Below are positions 36,679 through 47,400 of a stretch of 64,000 nucleotides of DNA, one piece after another (the stretch's first letter is position 1; each line of letters opens with the position of its first letter). Location of the stretch: assembly GCF_019345525.1 (NCBI RefSeq), contig NZ_JAHKRA010000005.1:1-64000 (forward strand), read 5' to 3'. The notes under the pieces were generated by a model, which saw only the letters and a list, made by a program, of their open reading frames with translations, had not been told where the DNA came from and did no database searches. Position numbers and translations under genes: made by a program. The stretch comes from Flavobacterium sp. NKUCC04_CG (lineage in GTDB: Bacteria; Bacteroidota; Bacteroidia; Flavobacteriales; Flavobacteriaceae).

Positions 36679-37014
36679 TTAATTAAAATATACTATACGT
36701 GGAGGTTTCCAGATAAAATGAAGTACTGTAGTTATAAAAGATTGGTAATAATCAAAAGTTTTTAATGATATTTTTGGAAGGGAAACCGCTTCAAACAAAA
36801 AGACATTCTTAATCAAAATAGGTGAAGTACAACAATTGCAAACACAAAATGGACTACACATATCCATTCCACTATGTTGATCGGGTACAGCAGCAACATG
36901 AGTTAAGGGACTATTAGCGGAAATTAAACTGTTGCGGTCAGCGCATGGAAGTAGTGCCAGTACTAACATAAGTACTGATATTGCAACAATTATTATTTGT
37001 CTTCCATTTTTCAT
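36679..37014 (-). CDS. DUF6660 small cysteine-rich exported protein
   Basis: A 111-residue protein with an N-terminal hydrophobic signal or anchor (IIIVAISVLMLVLALLPC) followed by HSGMDMCSPFCVCNCC. This is a dense His/Met/Cys stretch fit for soft-metal binding. It belongs to the DUF6660 group found just upstream of CusA/CzcA pump genes in Bacteroidota. It lies 51 bp before the pump gene on the same strand and is probably the first gene of the operon. A role as periplasmic metal sensor or chaperone is inferred. Confidence 0.75.
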   Translation of the reverse strand: MKNGRQIIIVAISVLMLVLALLPCADRNSLISANSPLTHVAAVPDQHSGMDMCSPFCVCNCCTSPILIKNVFLFEAVSLPKISLKTFDYYQSFITTVLHFIWKPPRIVYFN

Positions 37015-37364
37015 TGAAACAAAAGTAAGCTATTTTAGTTAAAATATTCTACATCCAATATTTTTTGTTGTGACTTTGCAAGACTGTTGCATTACCTATT
37101 ACCATCGAAAGACTGTGTTTAAATAAAGATTGTTATGGATGTTTTTAGCATCAACAACACCAAAGGGAAAGCGCTAATTGATAATTTACAGTGGCTAGTA
37201 AAAAAGACGAATAATACGTAAAATAAGCTTGAATTTTAGTTTGTATAAAATGGAGATGCGTTTGTATTTTATAGTAGCTTTGAGCCCTTGAGATTTAAAA
37301 ACGATTCTTTTGAAAACAATCGTTTTTCAAATAGTTAAACACGCATACTAAAAAAAGAAAAAAA
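37015..37364. other. Gene-free spacer upstream of the efflux operon and lgt
   Basis: 350 bp between the divergent DUF6660 and lgt genes. TAGCTTTG at 37275-37282 fits the -7 consensus for lgt, but the nearest well-spaced TTTG is not ideal. An inverted-repeat operator for the metal operon was looked for and not found with confidence. Confidence 0.45.
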
Positions 37365-38213
37365 ATGAATGATGGAGTGCTAATATGGGATGTAAATCCT
37401 GAGATGATAAATGTAGGAGCATTAACCGTTCGCTATTATGGGTTGTTGTTTGGTTTGGGTATATTATTGGGATATAAGTTGGTCAGCATTATATTTAAAC
37501 GGGAGGGAATTCCGTTGCAATATTTGGATCGTTTATTGATATACATCTTTGTAGGAACCTTATTAGGAGCGCGATTGGGGCATTGCTTGTTTTATGATTT
37601 CGAATATTTTTCCCAGCATCCTTTAGAGATTTTATTGCCTTTTACGATGGAATCGGGCAAATTCACCTTTACGGGTTTTACGGGATTAGCGAGTCATGGG
37701 GGTGCGGTCGGGGTATTGATTGCCATTTATTTATTTTGTAGAAAAAACAAGATGAACATGTTGTGGTTATTGGATTGTGTTGCTATTGGCATTCCTATAG
37801 CCGGGGCTTTTATTCGCTTTGGTAATTTTATGAATTCCGAAATATATGGAAAGCCAACCCAAGGTAATTGGGGAGTGGTATTTGCACAAGATGATTTAAT
37901 TGCGCGTCATCCGACCCAGCTTTATGAGGCCTTTTCCTATTTACTAATATCGGTTATTTTATGGTTTTTATACGCTAAAAGAGACAAAAGTGTAAAGGGA
38001 GTGTTATTTGGATATTTTCTAATTCTAATGTTTAGTGCTCGTTTTATAATAGAATTTTTTAAAGAAAATCAGGAGTTATTTGAGAATGATATGCTATTTA
38101 ACATGGGACAATTACTCAGTATTCCTTTTATACTAGTAGGGATTTTTCTAGTGTTTCTAAGGTCAAAATCAACAGATGAGTTTGTAATAGAAACCAGTCA
38201 TACTGACAATTAA
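37365..38213 (+). CDS. lgt: Prolipoprotein diacylglyceryl transferase (Lgt)
   Basis: A seven-helix inner-membrane enzyme (282 residues) that transfers diacylglycerol from phosphatidylglycerol to the lipobox cysteine of prolipoproteins. Hallmarks: VRYYGLLFGLGIL with the conserved Tyr, VGTLLGARLGHCLFYD, GLASHGGAVGVL, the Lgt signature RFGNFMNSEIYGKPT near residue 150, and the essential RHPTQLYEAFSY. The gene serves the many lipoproteins in this genome. It is followed by a hairpin and is convergent with the sigma-factor gene. Confidence 0.97.
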   Translation: MNDGVLIWDVNPEMINVGALTVRYYGLLFGLGILLGYKLVSIIFKREGIPLQYLDRLLIYIFVGTLLGARLGHCLFYDFEYFSQHPLEILLPFTMESGKFTFTGFTGLASHGGAVGVLIAIYLFCRKNKMNMLWLLDCVAIGIPIAGAFIRFGNFMNSEIYGKPTQGNWGVVFAQDDLIARHPTQLYEAFSYLLISVILWFLYAKRDKSVKGVLFGYFLILMFSARFIIEFFKENQELFENDMLFNMGQLLSIPFILVGIFLVFLRSKSTDEFVIETSHTDN

Positions 38214-38234
38214 AAACCCTTTATAAACTAAAGA

Positions 38235-38263
38235 GATTGGGCAGTCCCCCCGACTGCCCAATC
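38235..38263 (+). terminator. GC-rich hairpin after lgt
   Basis: GATTGGGCAGT and ACTGCCCAATC form an 11-bp perfect stem with a CCCCCCG loop, 22 bp after the lgt stop. There is no T-run after it, so it may act as a hairpin-only terminator. Confidence 0.7.
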
Positions 38264-38449
38264 ATAAAAACCCTACTTAATTTAGGGTGTCTTAATAACA
38301 ATTGGTTTATAAAAACACTTAAATTTTTCGGATTCTTAAAAGCATACAATTGTTATCCAATTTATTGAATGCTAGGTGTGTAAAAAAAAACAAGTGGTCG
38401 TGTGAGTAAACGATTATTTTTGTTATTAACCATTCCAGATGGAAAATAA

Positions 38450-39046
38450 TTATCTTCGTTCTTGTGCTATATCACTATAAAAAATTTGATTTCGTTCTAC
38501 GTACATTTTTCTTTTTAAATCTTTTTTTGCTCTAAACATAATAGTATGAAAATTGGTCAATTTAATATTCATAACATCACAGATTTCTCTTTTACCATAT
38601 CCCTTGATATAGTAAAGTATTATAATAATTTTACTTTTCCCTTTTAAGGAATAGATGATATCTACAATTTGATCGGTTCGAAATTGTTCGTAATCAGAGG
38701 CATCTTCTTTACTGTTCTCATCGATCAGTGTATTTAGTACCGTACTGATATCCTCTAATATGATTTTACGCTTTTTATTTAAAGCATCAATACACTTATT
38801 AACCACAATTTTTCTTAACCATGTTCCAAAAGTGGCTTCATTTTTAAATTGATCCATACTTAAAAACGCATTTAAAAAAGATTCCTGTAGTATGTCTTCT
38901 GTCAAGCTTCGATCATTAACCATTTTATAAGCAATAGCGTACATAGCTTTATAAAATCGATTGTAAATTTCATACTGAGCTTTAGCATCACCGACTTTAC
39001 ACAATGCAATCAAAGAATCAATTTTATGATGGTTTATGGTTTCCAA
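38450..39046 (-). CDS. ECF-type RNA polymerase sigma factor
   Basis: A 198-residue sigma-70 family protein with region 2 (RFYKAMYAIAYKMVNDRSLT, EDILQESFLNAF, FGTWLRKIVVNKCID) and region 4 (IILYYIKGYGKREICDVMNI, with FHTIMFRAKKDLKRKM). No anti-sigma gene adjoins it, so it is not a FecI/FecR pair. The upstream 880 bp is gene-free. What it transcribes cannot be told from this window. Confidence 0.93.
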   Translation of the reverse strand: METINHHKIDSLIALCKVGDAKAQYEIYNRFYKAMYAIAYKMVNDRSLTEDILQESFLNAFLSMDQFKNEATFGTWLRKIVVNKCIDALNKKRKIILEDISTVLNTLIDENSKEDASDYEQFRTDQIVDIIYSLKGKSKIIIILYYIKGYGKREICDVMNIKLTNFHTIMFRAKKDLKRKMYVERNQIFYSDIAQERR

Positions 39047-39925
39047 TTGAATTTTTTTGAGTTATTAATTTCTTAGGCTTTTACTATAGGCTCTTACTAT
39101 AAAGTTTTATTTGCATAGGAGACCGTCTATACTTGTATAGACTTGCTTTATATTTAAATATTACAGTTTTAACAATAATATTTTTAAACTTAATATTATA
39201 AATTATATAAAATTCCAAATTAATTAATATTATAATTTAGTCATTTTACGCAATAATTATAATAAGGTATTTATCTTTAGAGGTTTTAGAATTTTTATTG
39301 TCATTTATATAATTTACTTTTTTTTGATTTAGAAGATTTCAGCGTTTATATTTTAGGAAAACTTTGTAAATCAGTTTGTCAATGTTTATAAAATTAAAAA
39401 TACAACCCATTTTTTTAATGTAAAAGCAAATAATGAAAGAAACTTTATTTTCCATTTCGTGCTTTGTTCCGCTTAAATTTTAAATAGAGTAGGAGTTTTT
39501 AATTTTTTTTCTAAAAGTGAATTTTTGTTAATTGTAAAAGAACACTATAAATTTTTTATTGGTTCCAAATGCAAGCTACTCTAAAACTAAAATTTGCAAT
39601 TGCTTTATCGGAATGCATTGCTTTTTTTTGGAAATATATTCACAACGATTTTTAGAATTGTATAAGCATCAAATAGATTAAGTGGTATGTTGTAAAAAAA
39701 TACAGTTCGCAGTATATTATCAACGAATTAAATGACTTTAGCAACCAATTATTAGTTTTTTATATAAGCGAAAAAGTTGTAACTCTAAGTCAAGTCGTAA
39801 AAATATACATGCAAAACCTATTAAAAACAATGGCTTGAGAAGGGACAACCACTTAAAGCGAATGCCTTAAGTGGGTAATTAGAAAATTCCTATAGGAATG
39901 CTGGTTTTACATTTGTAAAACAGTA
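39047..39925. other. 880-bp AT-rich gene-free region
   Basis: The longest non-coding stretch of the window, very AT-rich. No tRNA, transposase remnant, convincing ORF or S-box/TPP/cobalamin-type riboswitch was seen. Near its end CCACTTAA and TTAAGTGG (39850-39873) form a stem, downstream of the alkylation-repair gene on the minus strand. A 16-codon ATG frame at 39433 shows no coding signs. The region should include the sigma-factor promoter. Confidence 0.6.
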
Positions 39926-41023
39926 TTAAATCAATTGAAAGTCGAGTTTTTCTGATTCTTGACCATTAATAATCAGTGTTAATTGATGCAAACCGGTATA
40001 AAAAACACGAGTAGTGATTATTTTAAAGGACTGTTTGCGTTTAACCATGCTTTTTTCTAAGGGTTTAAAAGAACGTTCACTGATTTTAAAGACTTTTTTA
40101 TTTAATTGTCCATTGGCCTTTTGATAGTAAACGGCATATTCCAAACGAATGATTTTGTCCAATAGATTATGGTTTTCGATTTGAAATTCAAAGTCTAAAA
40201 CAGTTCCGATAGTTACTGATGGCGTGTTTATTTTGAATTTACTAACTTCTATTCCAACAGCATCTAAGTCGTACAAAGCAAGTACATCGGGCTGGCCTTG
40301 TTTTAATAAGGTTCGCATACCGTGTTTGATGATGGCTGCGCTTTCGATACTGTTATTCTTCCATTTTTTTGCAAATATTAGCGCTTTTTCAGGATTGTCT
40401 TTAGAGATGTCATTTAAGTGATTCGCAACACTTTTTCTAACCCATGGATGTACATCATCTATTAAGTTTTCCAATATCTTAAAAGACAAAGTAGGGTCTT
40501 TTTGCAACAAAGGTAATGCCATAGACCAGGGGAGTTTAGGGCGAGATCCTTCACTAGCAAAGCGACGTACCTTGTAATTTTCGTGTTGCGACCATAAGTA
40601 CAGCTGAAGCAACATGGGTTCGGGGTATTTTAGTATAAATGGTCTTACCGCAAATTCACAACTGATAAATTGAGTGGTGTGCTCTAAAAGGGGAATGGCG
40701 GTTTTCATATCGTGGATACCGTATTTGGAAATGTATTCTGCCAAGAATATATACGCAAGCTTTTCTTCTTGATTGTTTTGCTGCTGCAATACAGTAATTA
40801 GGTCCATGAGTAAAGGAGCGGCTCGATTAAAGTCTGCGGGCATAAATACATGCAAAACCTCAGTAACGTGCAGCATGCGGTCTTTCCATTCTTTTTCTAA
40901 AAATTGATTTGCGTATATTTTTTCGATAAAAAGAGATTCCTTAAAATCTGGGATGACTTCGTTTAATACAGCCGTAAGCTGTTTAAAAAAAACCTCATTA
41001 TAGATATCCTTAATCAGAGCCAT
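39926..41023 (-). CDS. DNA alkylation repair protein, HEAT-repeat (AlkD-like)
   Basis: A 365-residue all-helical protein with HEAT-like repeats. It has a repeat run with RFASEGSRPKLPWS and HPWVRKSVANHLNDISKDNP, motifs of the AlkC/AlkD-like DNA glycosylase family that removes N3- and N7-alkylated bases. Residues from about 265 to the end form a beta-rich domain (SVTIGTVLDFEFQIENHNLL) that is extra to the minimal HEAT array and occurs in some longer members. It is a single gene. Confidence 0.87.
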   Translation of the reverse strand: MALIKDIYNEVFFKQLTAVLNEVIPDFKESLFIEKIYANQFLEKEWKDRMLHVTEVLHVFMPADFNRAAPLLMDLITVLQQQNNQEEKLAYIFLAEYISKYGIHDMKTAIPLLEHTTQFISCEFAVRPFILKYPEPMLLQLYLWSQHENYKVRRFASEGSRPKLPWSMALPLLQKDPTLSFKILENLIDDVHPWVRKSVANHLNDISKDNPEKALIFAKKWKNNSIESAAIIKHGMRTLLKQGQPDVLALYDLDAVGIEVSKFKINTPSVTIGTVLDFEFQIENHNLLDKIIRLEYAVYYQKANGQLNKKVFKISERSFKPLEKSMVKRKQSFKIITTRVFYTGLHQLTLIINGQESEKLDFQLI

Positions 41024-41348
41024 GGTAGTTGTATAATGGTAAATAATAGTAAAGGGTAAATTTACTACTTTTATATTTTTTCAAACCTACCCTTACTAAA
41101 TTTGCTGGTTTTTATTTAAAATAATTTCCGACTTAAATCCTTATTTTACCGAAATTTTAGTAAGCGACATTTAAGCTTTTTTATATTTCAGTAAATCTTT
41201 GTTTTTTTGCCAATTGCTAAGCGCATTTAAAATCTATTGTACTCCTGATAAACTTGGAAATTTTATTGCTTTTGAGATAAATAAGGAGCTGTTTATTTAG
41301 TAAAAATGGTTTAATTAACGGTTTTTATTAAATATAATAAGTTGTAAT
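41024..41348. other. Gene-free spacer upstream of the PNGase F-like gene
   Basis: AT-rich divergent spacer. Nothing recognisable is present apart from the promoter just downstream (41349-41378). It presumably also contains the promoter of the DNA-alkylation-repair gene. Confidence 0.45.
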
Positions 41349-41378
41349 TTTGTTTTTGTTGGTATTTTTATATATTTG
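41349..41378 (+). promoter_or_regulatory. Promoter of the PNGase F-like gene
   Basis: TTTG (41349-41352), an 18-bp spacer and TATATTTG (41371-41378) match the Bacteroidota promoter consensus and lie 47 bp before the ATG. Confidence 0.65.
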
Positions 41379-41425
41379 ATGATGTGCTTATTAGCGCATT
41401 TATGTTAAATACAATTAACTCTTAA

Positions 41426-42787
41426 ATGAACAGTATGAAAATAAAATTACTATCACTATTTTTTCTAGTAACAGCGGGTATTAGTGGTTATTCGCAGCAA
41501 ACGACAACTCGGATTTTTAATGAAGTTCTGTTTTATGACGGTTATGCGGCAACAGTAACTGAACCGGTAGCAGCGGGCGTTATTCGACACCGAAATGATT
41601 TGTATGCCACCAAAATATCAGCCGCACAATTGGCGGCTTTTGGAACGGAAATCACCTTAGAGGTTAAGATTAAAGCCGCCTGTGATAATTACGATCGTAT
41701 TGGAAATGTCAACTTGGCTTTAGTGCCGAAGGGACAAACTACATATGAGCTAAATGGAGCAGGCGTAAAACGCATAGAAATAGCGAGATATATCACGCCT
41801 TTTATGAATAAAAATAAAACGCCCAATACCGTACCATATAATTATGATTTAAGTAATATTAGCAGAATTTTTAAGGATAATGAGACCAATGCTAACTACG
41901 ATATTTGGATGGAACTTGAAGTGTTTGGGGTGCCTTATGCTGCGCAGACACAAGTAGCGGGCTGTTCAGGACGGATAGACGTGTTTTACGGTACAGTTGA
42001 TATTATTTCTAATCAGCCTTCCGACGCAGCAGAGGTAGTAGATGATTTGTATTTAAAACAGCTTTTCCTAAAACACGATTTAAACAATTATCAAGAAGGG
42101 GCAAGCGACGTTGTGGGGCAAAGCAAAAAAACAATCAGTTTCAACGTAGAAAACACTATTTACAATGCCAAGCTGTATTTGATTACATCCAATCACGGGG
42201 CTGGAGAAGGAGGTGAAGAATATGTGCGAAGAGAACATTATGCCTATTTTGATGAAAGTTTAAAATTGCAATACAAACCGGGAGGGATTTCTTGTGAACC
42301 TTTTAGAATCTATAATACGCAAGCTAATGGAATTTATGGACCTACACCTAAAAGCGAGGCTTCTTGGACTTCATGGAACAATTGGTGTCCCGGCAATATA
42401 ATTCCAATACGAATTATTGATTTGGGAACCGTTGCAGCAGGGACACATACTTTTGCTTTAGACGTACCACAAGCTGAATTTGTTGGGAATGATGGGAAAA
42501 TACCCATTTCTCTTTATTTGCAAGCCCATACAAAACCCTATACAGCAAGTATAGACGATTTATACCAACCCGATTTATCTATATATCCGAATCCAACTCA
42601 TAATCATATCAATGTGGTTTCGGATCAAACCATTTCTACTGTGGTAATCGTGGATTTATCTGGTAAGAAGATTACAGAAACCAAAGCCGGTATCATCGAT
42701 TTAACTTCTTTTTCTTCAGGAATATATTTCTTGAATATTCAGTGGGAAAATGGAGCAGTTACCACACGAAAAGTTATGAAATATTAA
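41426..42787 (+). CDS. Secreted peptide-N-glycosidase F-like protein with T9SS tail
   Basis: A 453-residue secreted protein that should release N-glycans from glycoproteins. A signal peptide (LSLFFLVTAGISGYSQ) is followed by two PNGase-type beta domains. Compared with Elizabethkingia PNGase F, the catalytic Asp is conserved as D90 in CDNYDRIGNV, and the Glu as E265 in GGEEYVRREH. The WNNWCPGNIIPIRI segment matches the 'GWCPG' region. Residues from about 380 form a T9SS type-A sorting domain (LSIYPNPTHNHINV, ending in KVMKY). It is convergent with a SusC/SusD pair, which suggests glycoprotein use. Confidence 0.87.
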   Translation: MNSMKIKLLSLFFLVTAGISGYSQQTTTRIFNEVLFYDGYAATVTEPVAAGVIRHRNDLYATKISAAQLAAFGTEITLEVKIKAACDNYDRIGNVNLALVPKGQTTYELNGAGVKRIEIARYITPFMNKNKTPNTVPYNYDLSNISRIFKDNETNANYDIWMELEVFGVPYAAQTQVAGCSGRIDVFYGTVDIISNQPSDAAEVVDDLYLKQLFLKHDLNNYQEGASDVVGQSKKTISFNVENTIYNAKLYLITSNHGAGEGGEEYVRREHYAYFDESLKLQYKPGGISCEPFRIYNTQANGIYGPTPKSEASWTSWNNWCPGNIIPIRIIDLGTVAAGTHTFALDVPQAEFVGNDGKIPISLYLQAHTKPYTASIDDLYQPDLSIYPNPTHNHINVVSDQTISTVVIVDLSGKKITETKAGIIDLTSFSSGIYFLNIQWENGAVTTRKVMKY

Positions 42788-42847
42788 ATTTTTTAGGAGT
42801 GCTGATTTGACATTAATAAAACGAATCTTATAGGCGATAAAATGGTA

Positions 42848-42931
42848 ATTGGATTGCTCAAAGTTGTTGTAAAACACCTCGAGACAATCCAATTACACTT
42901 TTTAGTGGTCTAAGGAAGAAACCACTAAAAA
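42848..42931. repeat. Two inverted repeats between convergent genes
   Basis: ATTGGATTG (42848-42856) pairs with CAATCCAAT (42885-42893), and TTTTTAGTGGT (42899-42909) pairs with ACCACTAAAAA (42921-42931). Neither strand has a U tract after its stem, so these are not classical terminators, but they lie where termination of both genes would be expected. Confidence 0.55.
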
Positions 42932-42967
42932 AACCAACTAAAAACAATTATGGAAAATACATTTATT

Positions 42968-44446
42968 TTAAATGGGATTTTGTTCTATTAATGGATTGGC
43001 ATTTATTTCTTTTTGTGGTATTAACCATTGCCAGCGATTATCACCCGCCGGAACCGACAACAAGCCACTGGTAAGGGTGTTGGAGTGATTGGAATTGGTT
43101 CTATCTAGTGGAGCATCTGTTCGTTTTAAATCAAAAAATCGAAAGCCTTCGCCCCATAGCTCAATACGCCTATGTAAGTGTATTTCATCAATTAATTCTA
43201 GTCCTGTTTTTACAGACAACTTATATTCTGGATCTCGGATGGTTACCAAGTCGAATAAGACTTGATTGGCATCGGCTTCATTCAATCTCGCTTTGGCTTC
43301 TGCTTCTATTAAATACATTTCTGCCGCGCGCATATACGGTACATCCATACGGCTATCGGAACTACTCACTGCCAAGAATTTCTGACTGGTGTAAGGTCTT
43401 TTACTAAAGGCCGGTAGTAAAACATATCCGTCTGGCATATCAAGATGTTGTCCAGTAGGGTCAAACAAAGTAGCACGTACATCGGTACTAGCTATTTGAT
43501 CGTATAAAGTGCTGTTGATAGCTTTTGGATTGCTTCTAATGTTTGCCGAGCTATAATTTCGAGACATAAAAGCCCCAAAATTGGCAAAGTATATGGTCTG
43601 ATCAATAATAATATGACTTCCCCACATCCATTCCGGATTTTGATAATCGTTAAATCCCGATCGATACATATTGCGACTCATCAAAGTAAAACCTTGGCGT
43701 GCTTCACGGGCCATATTTGCTGCCGTATTCCAATTGCCTTGAACCAAAGCCACACGAGCTTTTAAACCTTGAGCTATTTGTTTGTTAAGATGTGATTTAT
43801 TGCTGCGACGGTACTCTTCTAAAAGAGTAATCGCTTCGTCTAGATCGAGATTTATTTGTGTGTACACAGCTTCGACACTCGCTCTAGTAGGGGTACTTAA
43901 CTCTTTGGTAAGTACAATCGGAATACCTAATTGATGGTTGGTCGTATTCGGTTGATATCGTTTGGCATAGAGCTGAACCAGCTGAAAATGGCAGTAAGCA
44001 CGATATATTAAAGCTTGTCCCTTTAATACGTTTTTGTCTTCCACAGGACCAATTGCTGCATCGACATTATTGATAATAATGTTGGCATTTCTATTAATTC
44101 GATAGAATAGCCTATAAGGAAATAAATTTGCTCCCGTATTGGCATCTGTATGTGCTAACCATTGATAATCCCGATTGTACCAGCCGTTTCCAGAACTCGT
44201 CATAACAACATCTTCGCCTAGAGCATCTGACTGAATCATTACACCGCCAATTCCTCCTTCGCCTTGCGACTCGTATCGGAGATATAGGGAACGATGAATA
44301 CCATTTAGAGCCACATATAAATTTTCTGTAGTCGATATGGCATCTTTTTCATCAATGGACTCGGTTGGAACATGATCTAAATAATCACTAGAACAGGAAA
44401 AAAGAATTCCGATTAATACTGCGGTAATAAAATGAGCATATTTCAT
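42968..44446 (-). CDS. SusD/RagB family outer-membrane lipoprotein
   Basis: A 492-residue surface glycan-binding lipoprotein. The signal MKYAHFITAVLIGILFSCSS has its lipid-carrying Cys at 18, followed by the SusD opening YLDHVPTESIDEKDAISTTE. It has TPR-like helices with ALIYRAYCHFQLVQLYAKRY and the C-terminal family segment MRAAEMYLIEAEAKARLNE and ELWGEGFRFFDLKR. It lies 12 bp after the SusC gene on the same strand. The ligand is unknown; no glycoside hydrolase adjoins the pair except the convergent PNGase F-like enzyme. Confidence 0.95.
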   Translation of the reverse strand: MKYAHFITAVLIGILFSCSSDYLDHVPTESIDEKDAISTTENLYVALNGIHRSLYLRYESQGEGGIGGVMIQSDALGEDVVMTSSGNGWYNRDYQWLAHTDANTGANLFPYRLFYRINRNANIIINNVDAAIGPVEDKNVLKGQALIYRAYCHFQLVQLYAKRYQPNTTNHQLGIPIVLTKELSTPTRASVEAVYTQINLDLDEAITLLEEYRRSNKSHLNKQIAQGLKARVALVQGNWNTAANMAREARQGFTLMSRNMYRSGFNDYQNPEWMWGSHIIIDQTIYFANFGAFMSRNYSSANIRSNPKAINSTLYDQIASTDVRATLFDPTGQHLDMPDGYVLLPAFSKRPYTSQKFLAVSSSDSRMDVPYMRAAEMYLIEAEAKARLNEADANQVLFDLVTIRDPEYKLSVKTGLELIDEIHLHRRIELWGEGFRFFDLKRTDAPLDRTNSNHSNTLTSGLLSVPAGDNRWQWLIPQKEINANPLIEQNPI

Positions 44447-44458
44447 AATAAGTGTCTT

Positions 44459-47400
44459 TTAAAATTTTAAATTAAATCCCACAGATACGATTCTTGCAGG
44501 CAAAAATCTATTTTGTGTTGTACCATTAAAGTTTTGTCCTACATCCAACCCTTTTCTTTTAGAGGTTACGAATAAGTTTTCTCCATTGGCGTATAATCTC
44601 ACTTGTTCTACACCTAGTTTTTTAGTCAAATCAGTATCGAAATCATAGGATAAGGTCATTTGTTTTAAGCTTAAATAACTGGAATCGATTAACCAGCGAC
44701 TACTGGATGATCCATACAGTGTTCGTTGGGCACTATCCAATCGGGGAACAGAGGTGTTGTCACCCGGCTGTTGCCAACGGTTTTCAATATCAGTACTGGA
44801 AGCATTTCCATAGTTTCCTCCATGCATTAAACTGGCGTAATTCGAATCATATGTTTTTCCACCTAATTGATAAGTGAATAGAAAATCCAATTGGATGCCT
44901 TTGTATTTAAAATTACTGCCAAAACTACCATAGAGTTTGGGTAGCGCATTACCTACAAAATTGTATTTGGCATTGTTGGGATTCGTAGTCACAGTGATGC
45001 CGTTGATAGTACGTAAATCGGTAGCTCCGACTTCAACACTTTCATCGCTTGCGATAAAGAGCCCAGCGCCATCGGCGGGATCAACTCCATACCATTCTCT
45101 CAACCAATAATCATATATGGAACCTCCAACGACAAATTTTTTGCTACCTGATATAATTTCGTCTTGGGGCAGTTTTGTAAATTGATTTTTAATAGTAGCC
45201 GCATTTACTATAAAATTCCAAGTGAATTTCGGGGTTTTAATCAATTCTGTATCCAGTGAAAATTCAAAGCCGCGATTGTACATGGAGCCAATGTTTTCTA
45301 TTCTCGTATCCAAACCTACCGTTAATGGATTGGGTACTTCAAAAATCAACTCATCGGTCTGGCGGTGATAATATTCGACAGTGGCCTTAATACGGTGTTT
45401 AAATAATGAAAATTCTACTGCTATGTCTTTTTGAGTATTGACTTCCCATTTTAACTTAGGAGCTTCTATAGTTTCGGCTAGAATTCCCGCTTCATTTCCA
45501 TTGTTAATTCCCAATTCAAATAGAGCTTGATAGGAATAGAAACTCAAATCACTATGATTGGTAAAAGAATCATTTCCTACTTCTCCATAAGAAGATCGCA
45601 GTTTTAACGCACTAATCCATTCCACGTTTTTAATAAAGTTTTCTTGATCCAATCTCCACGAAGCGCCTAGCGACCAAAAATTACCCCAACGGTTTTCCTT
45701 AGAGAATTTGGAGGAACCGTCGCGTCTATAGGAAGAGGAAAAAAAATACTTATTATCGAAATTGTATTCTAATCTAGAAAAGTAGGATTCTGAACTGTAG
45801 TTTCGCAACAGCGAATAAAATCGGTTAGTCGATACAAAATTGATTAACTCGAAATTGTTTTCAACAATTTGTCCCGTTTTTGTTCCTCGTACCCGATCAA
45901 AGCTATAATCAAAGTTTTCATGCCCCAATAAAGCATTGATTTGATGGCGCTTGATTTGGTGACTATAGTTTAATAATTGATTGTAAGTCACACCGGTATA
46001 TAAGGTACTATTACGCTCTGCACGACCAGCTCCAACGGCATCACCAATAACGGAATTAGTGTAACCCTGTATGTTTCGATGGGTTTTATCTAATGCTAAA
46101 TTGGCGGTAAAAGTAAAGTAGTCGAGAAACTTAAATTCGGCATAGGTTCGTGCACTAATAGACAAATCTCGTTGCCGATCTTTGTTTAATAAGGTTTCTT
46201 GAATTACATGACGGCCGCTTGAAGCACCTGCAGGACGAATCTCATCCCTATTACCAGAATCGAAAATCCGCTCTCCATCTGCATCTAGTATATAGGCTCC
46301 AGTTTCTGGATTGTGTAAATATATCGGATAAATAGGCCCCATATTTCTAATGAAGCTAAAGGGATTTACATATGCATTTGAGTTGGCAACACCGTCAACA
46401 GCTTGATTGGAATCGGACTGGTATCCAGATAAATTAATTCCGGTTTTTAACCATTCTTTAAATTGGGTATTGATATTTACTCTAGCTGTAATTCGTTCGA
46501 AATCGGAATTTTGTATATAGGCATCCTCTTTTAGGTAACTCAATGAAGCATAATAATTTGATCTAGTAGATTTTCCTTGATAGGAAAAATCGATATTTTG
46601 ACGTATTCCCGTGCGGGAAAGTGCATCTTCCCAATTCAAATCGTCTTCGTATAAAAGAGAGGCTTTGGGATTTAGCCTTCCATCTTGCCCAACAATTTGA
46701 TCATTAGGAACATTAAAAGGATTGTAACCCAGTAATTCGTAAATGTTTTGAGAAGCCATCTCATTTGCGGTGTTTAAAGGCGTAGTCCCAGACATGGATA
46801 AGCTGTTGCGATAGGCTTCCCACATTAAAGGATAATACTGTTTGGCGTTAACTCTTTTGTATTCGGGAATAGAGCGACTTATCACTCCTTGGCTTGCATT
46901 TAATGTGAACTCCTCTTTGGGTGTTTTTCCGGTTTTAGTCGTTATCATAACAACGCCATTGGCACCACGCGAACCATATATAGCTGTAGAAGAAGCGTCT
47001 TTTAGAATGGTCAAGCTCTCAATATCCAAACTGGCAAGACTTTGTAAAGTTCCCGAAAAGGGAACTCCATCAACAACATATAAGGGGGCATTAGTTCCGT
47101 TTACTGAGCTAATTCCGCGAATTCTAAAATTCGGGGCATCACCAGGTTGCCCAGAACTCGATGAAATTTGAACGCCAGGTGAGGCTCCCTCCAAGGCCGA
47201 TAAGACATGTGTTAAGGCCCTTTTTTCAAATTTTTCAGCATTTATTTGTGTCAGTGATCCAGTATAAGAACTCTTCTTTGCTGTACTATAGGCAATAATG
47301 ACTACATCATCCAAAACAGAAGCATCATAATTCAGTTGCATGTTGATGGTGTTATGAGCGGTAACTATGGCTGTTTGAGTTTGCATACCCATAAAAGAAA

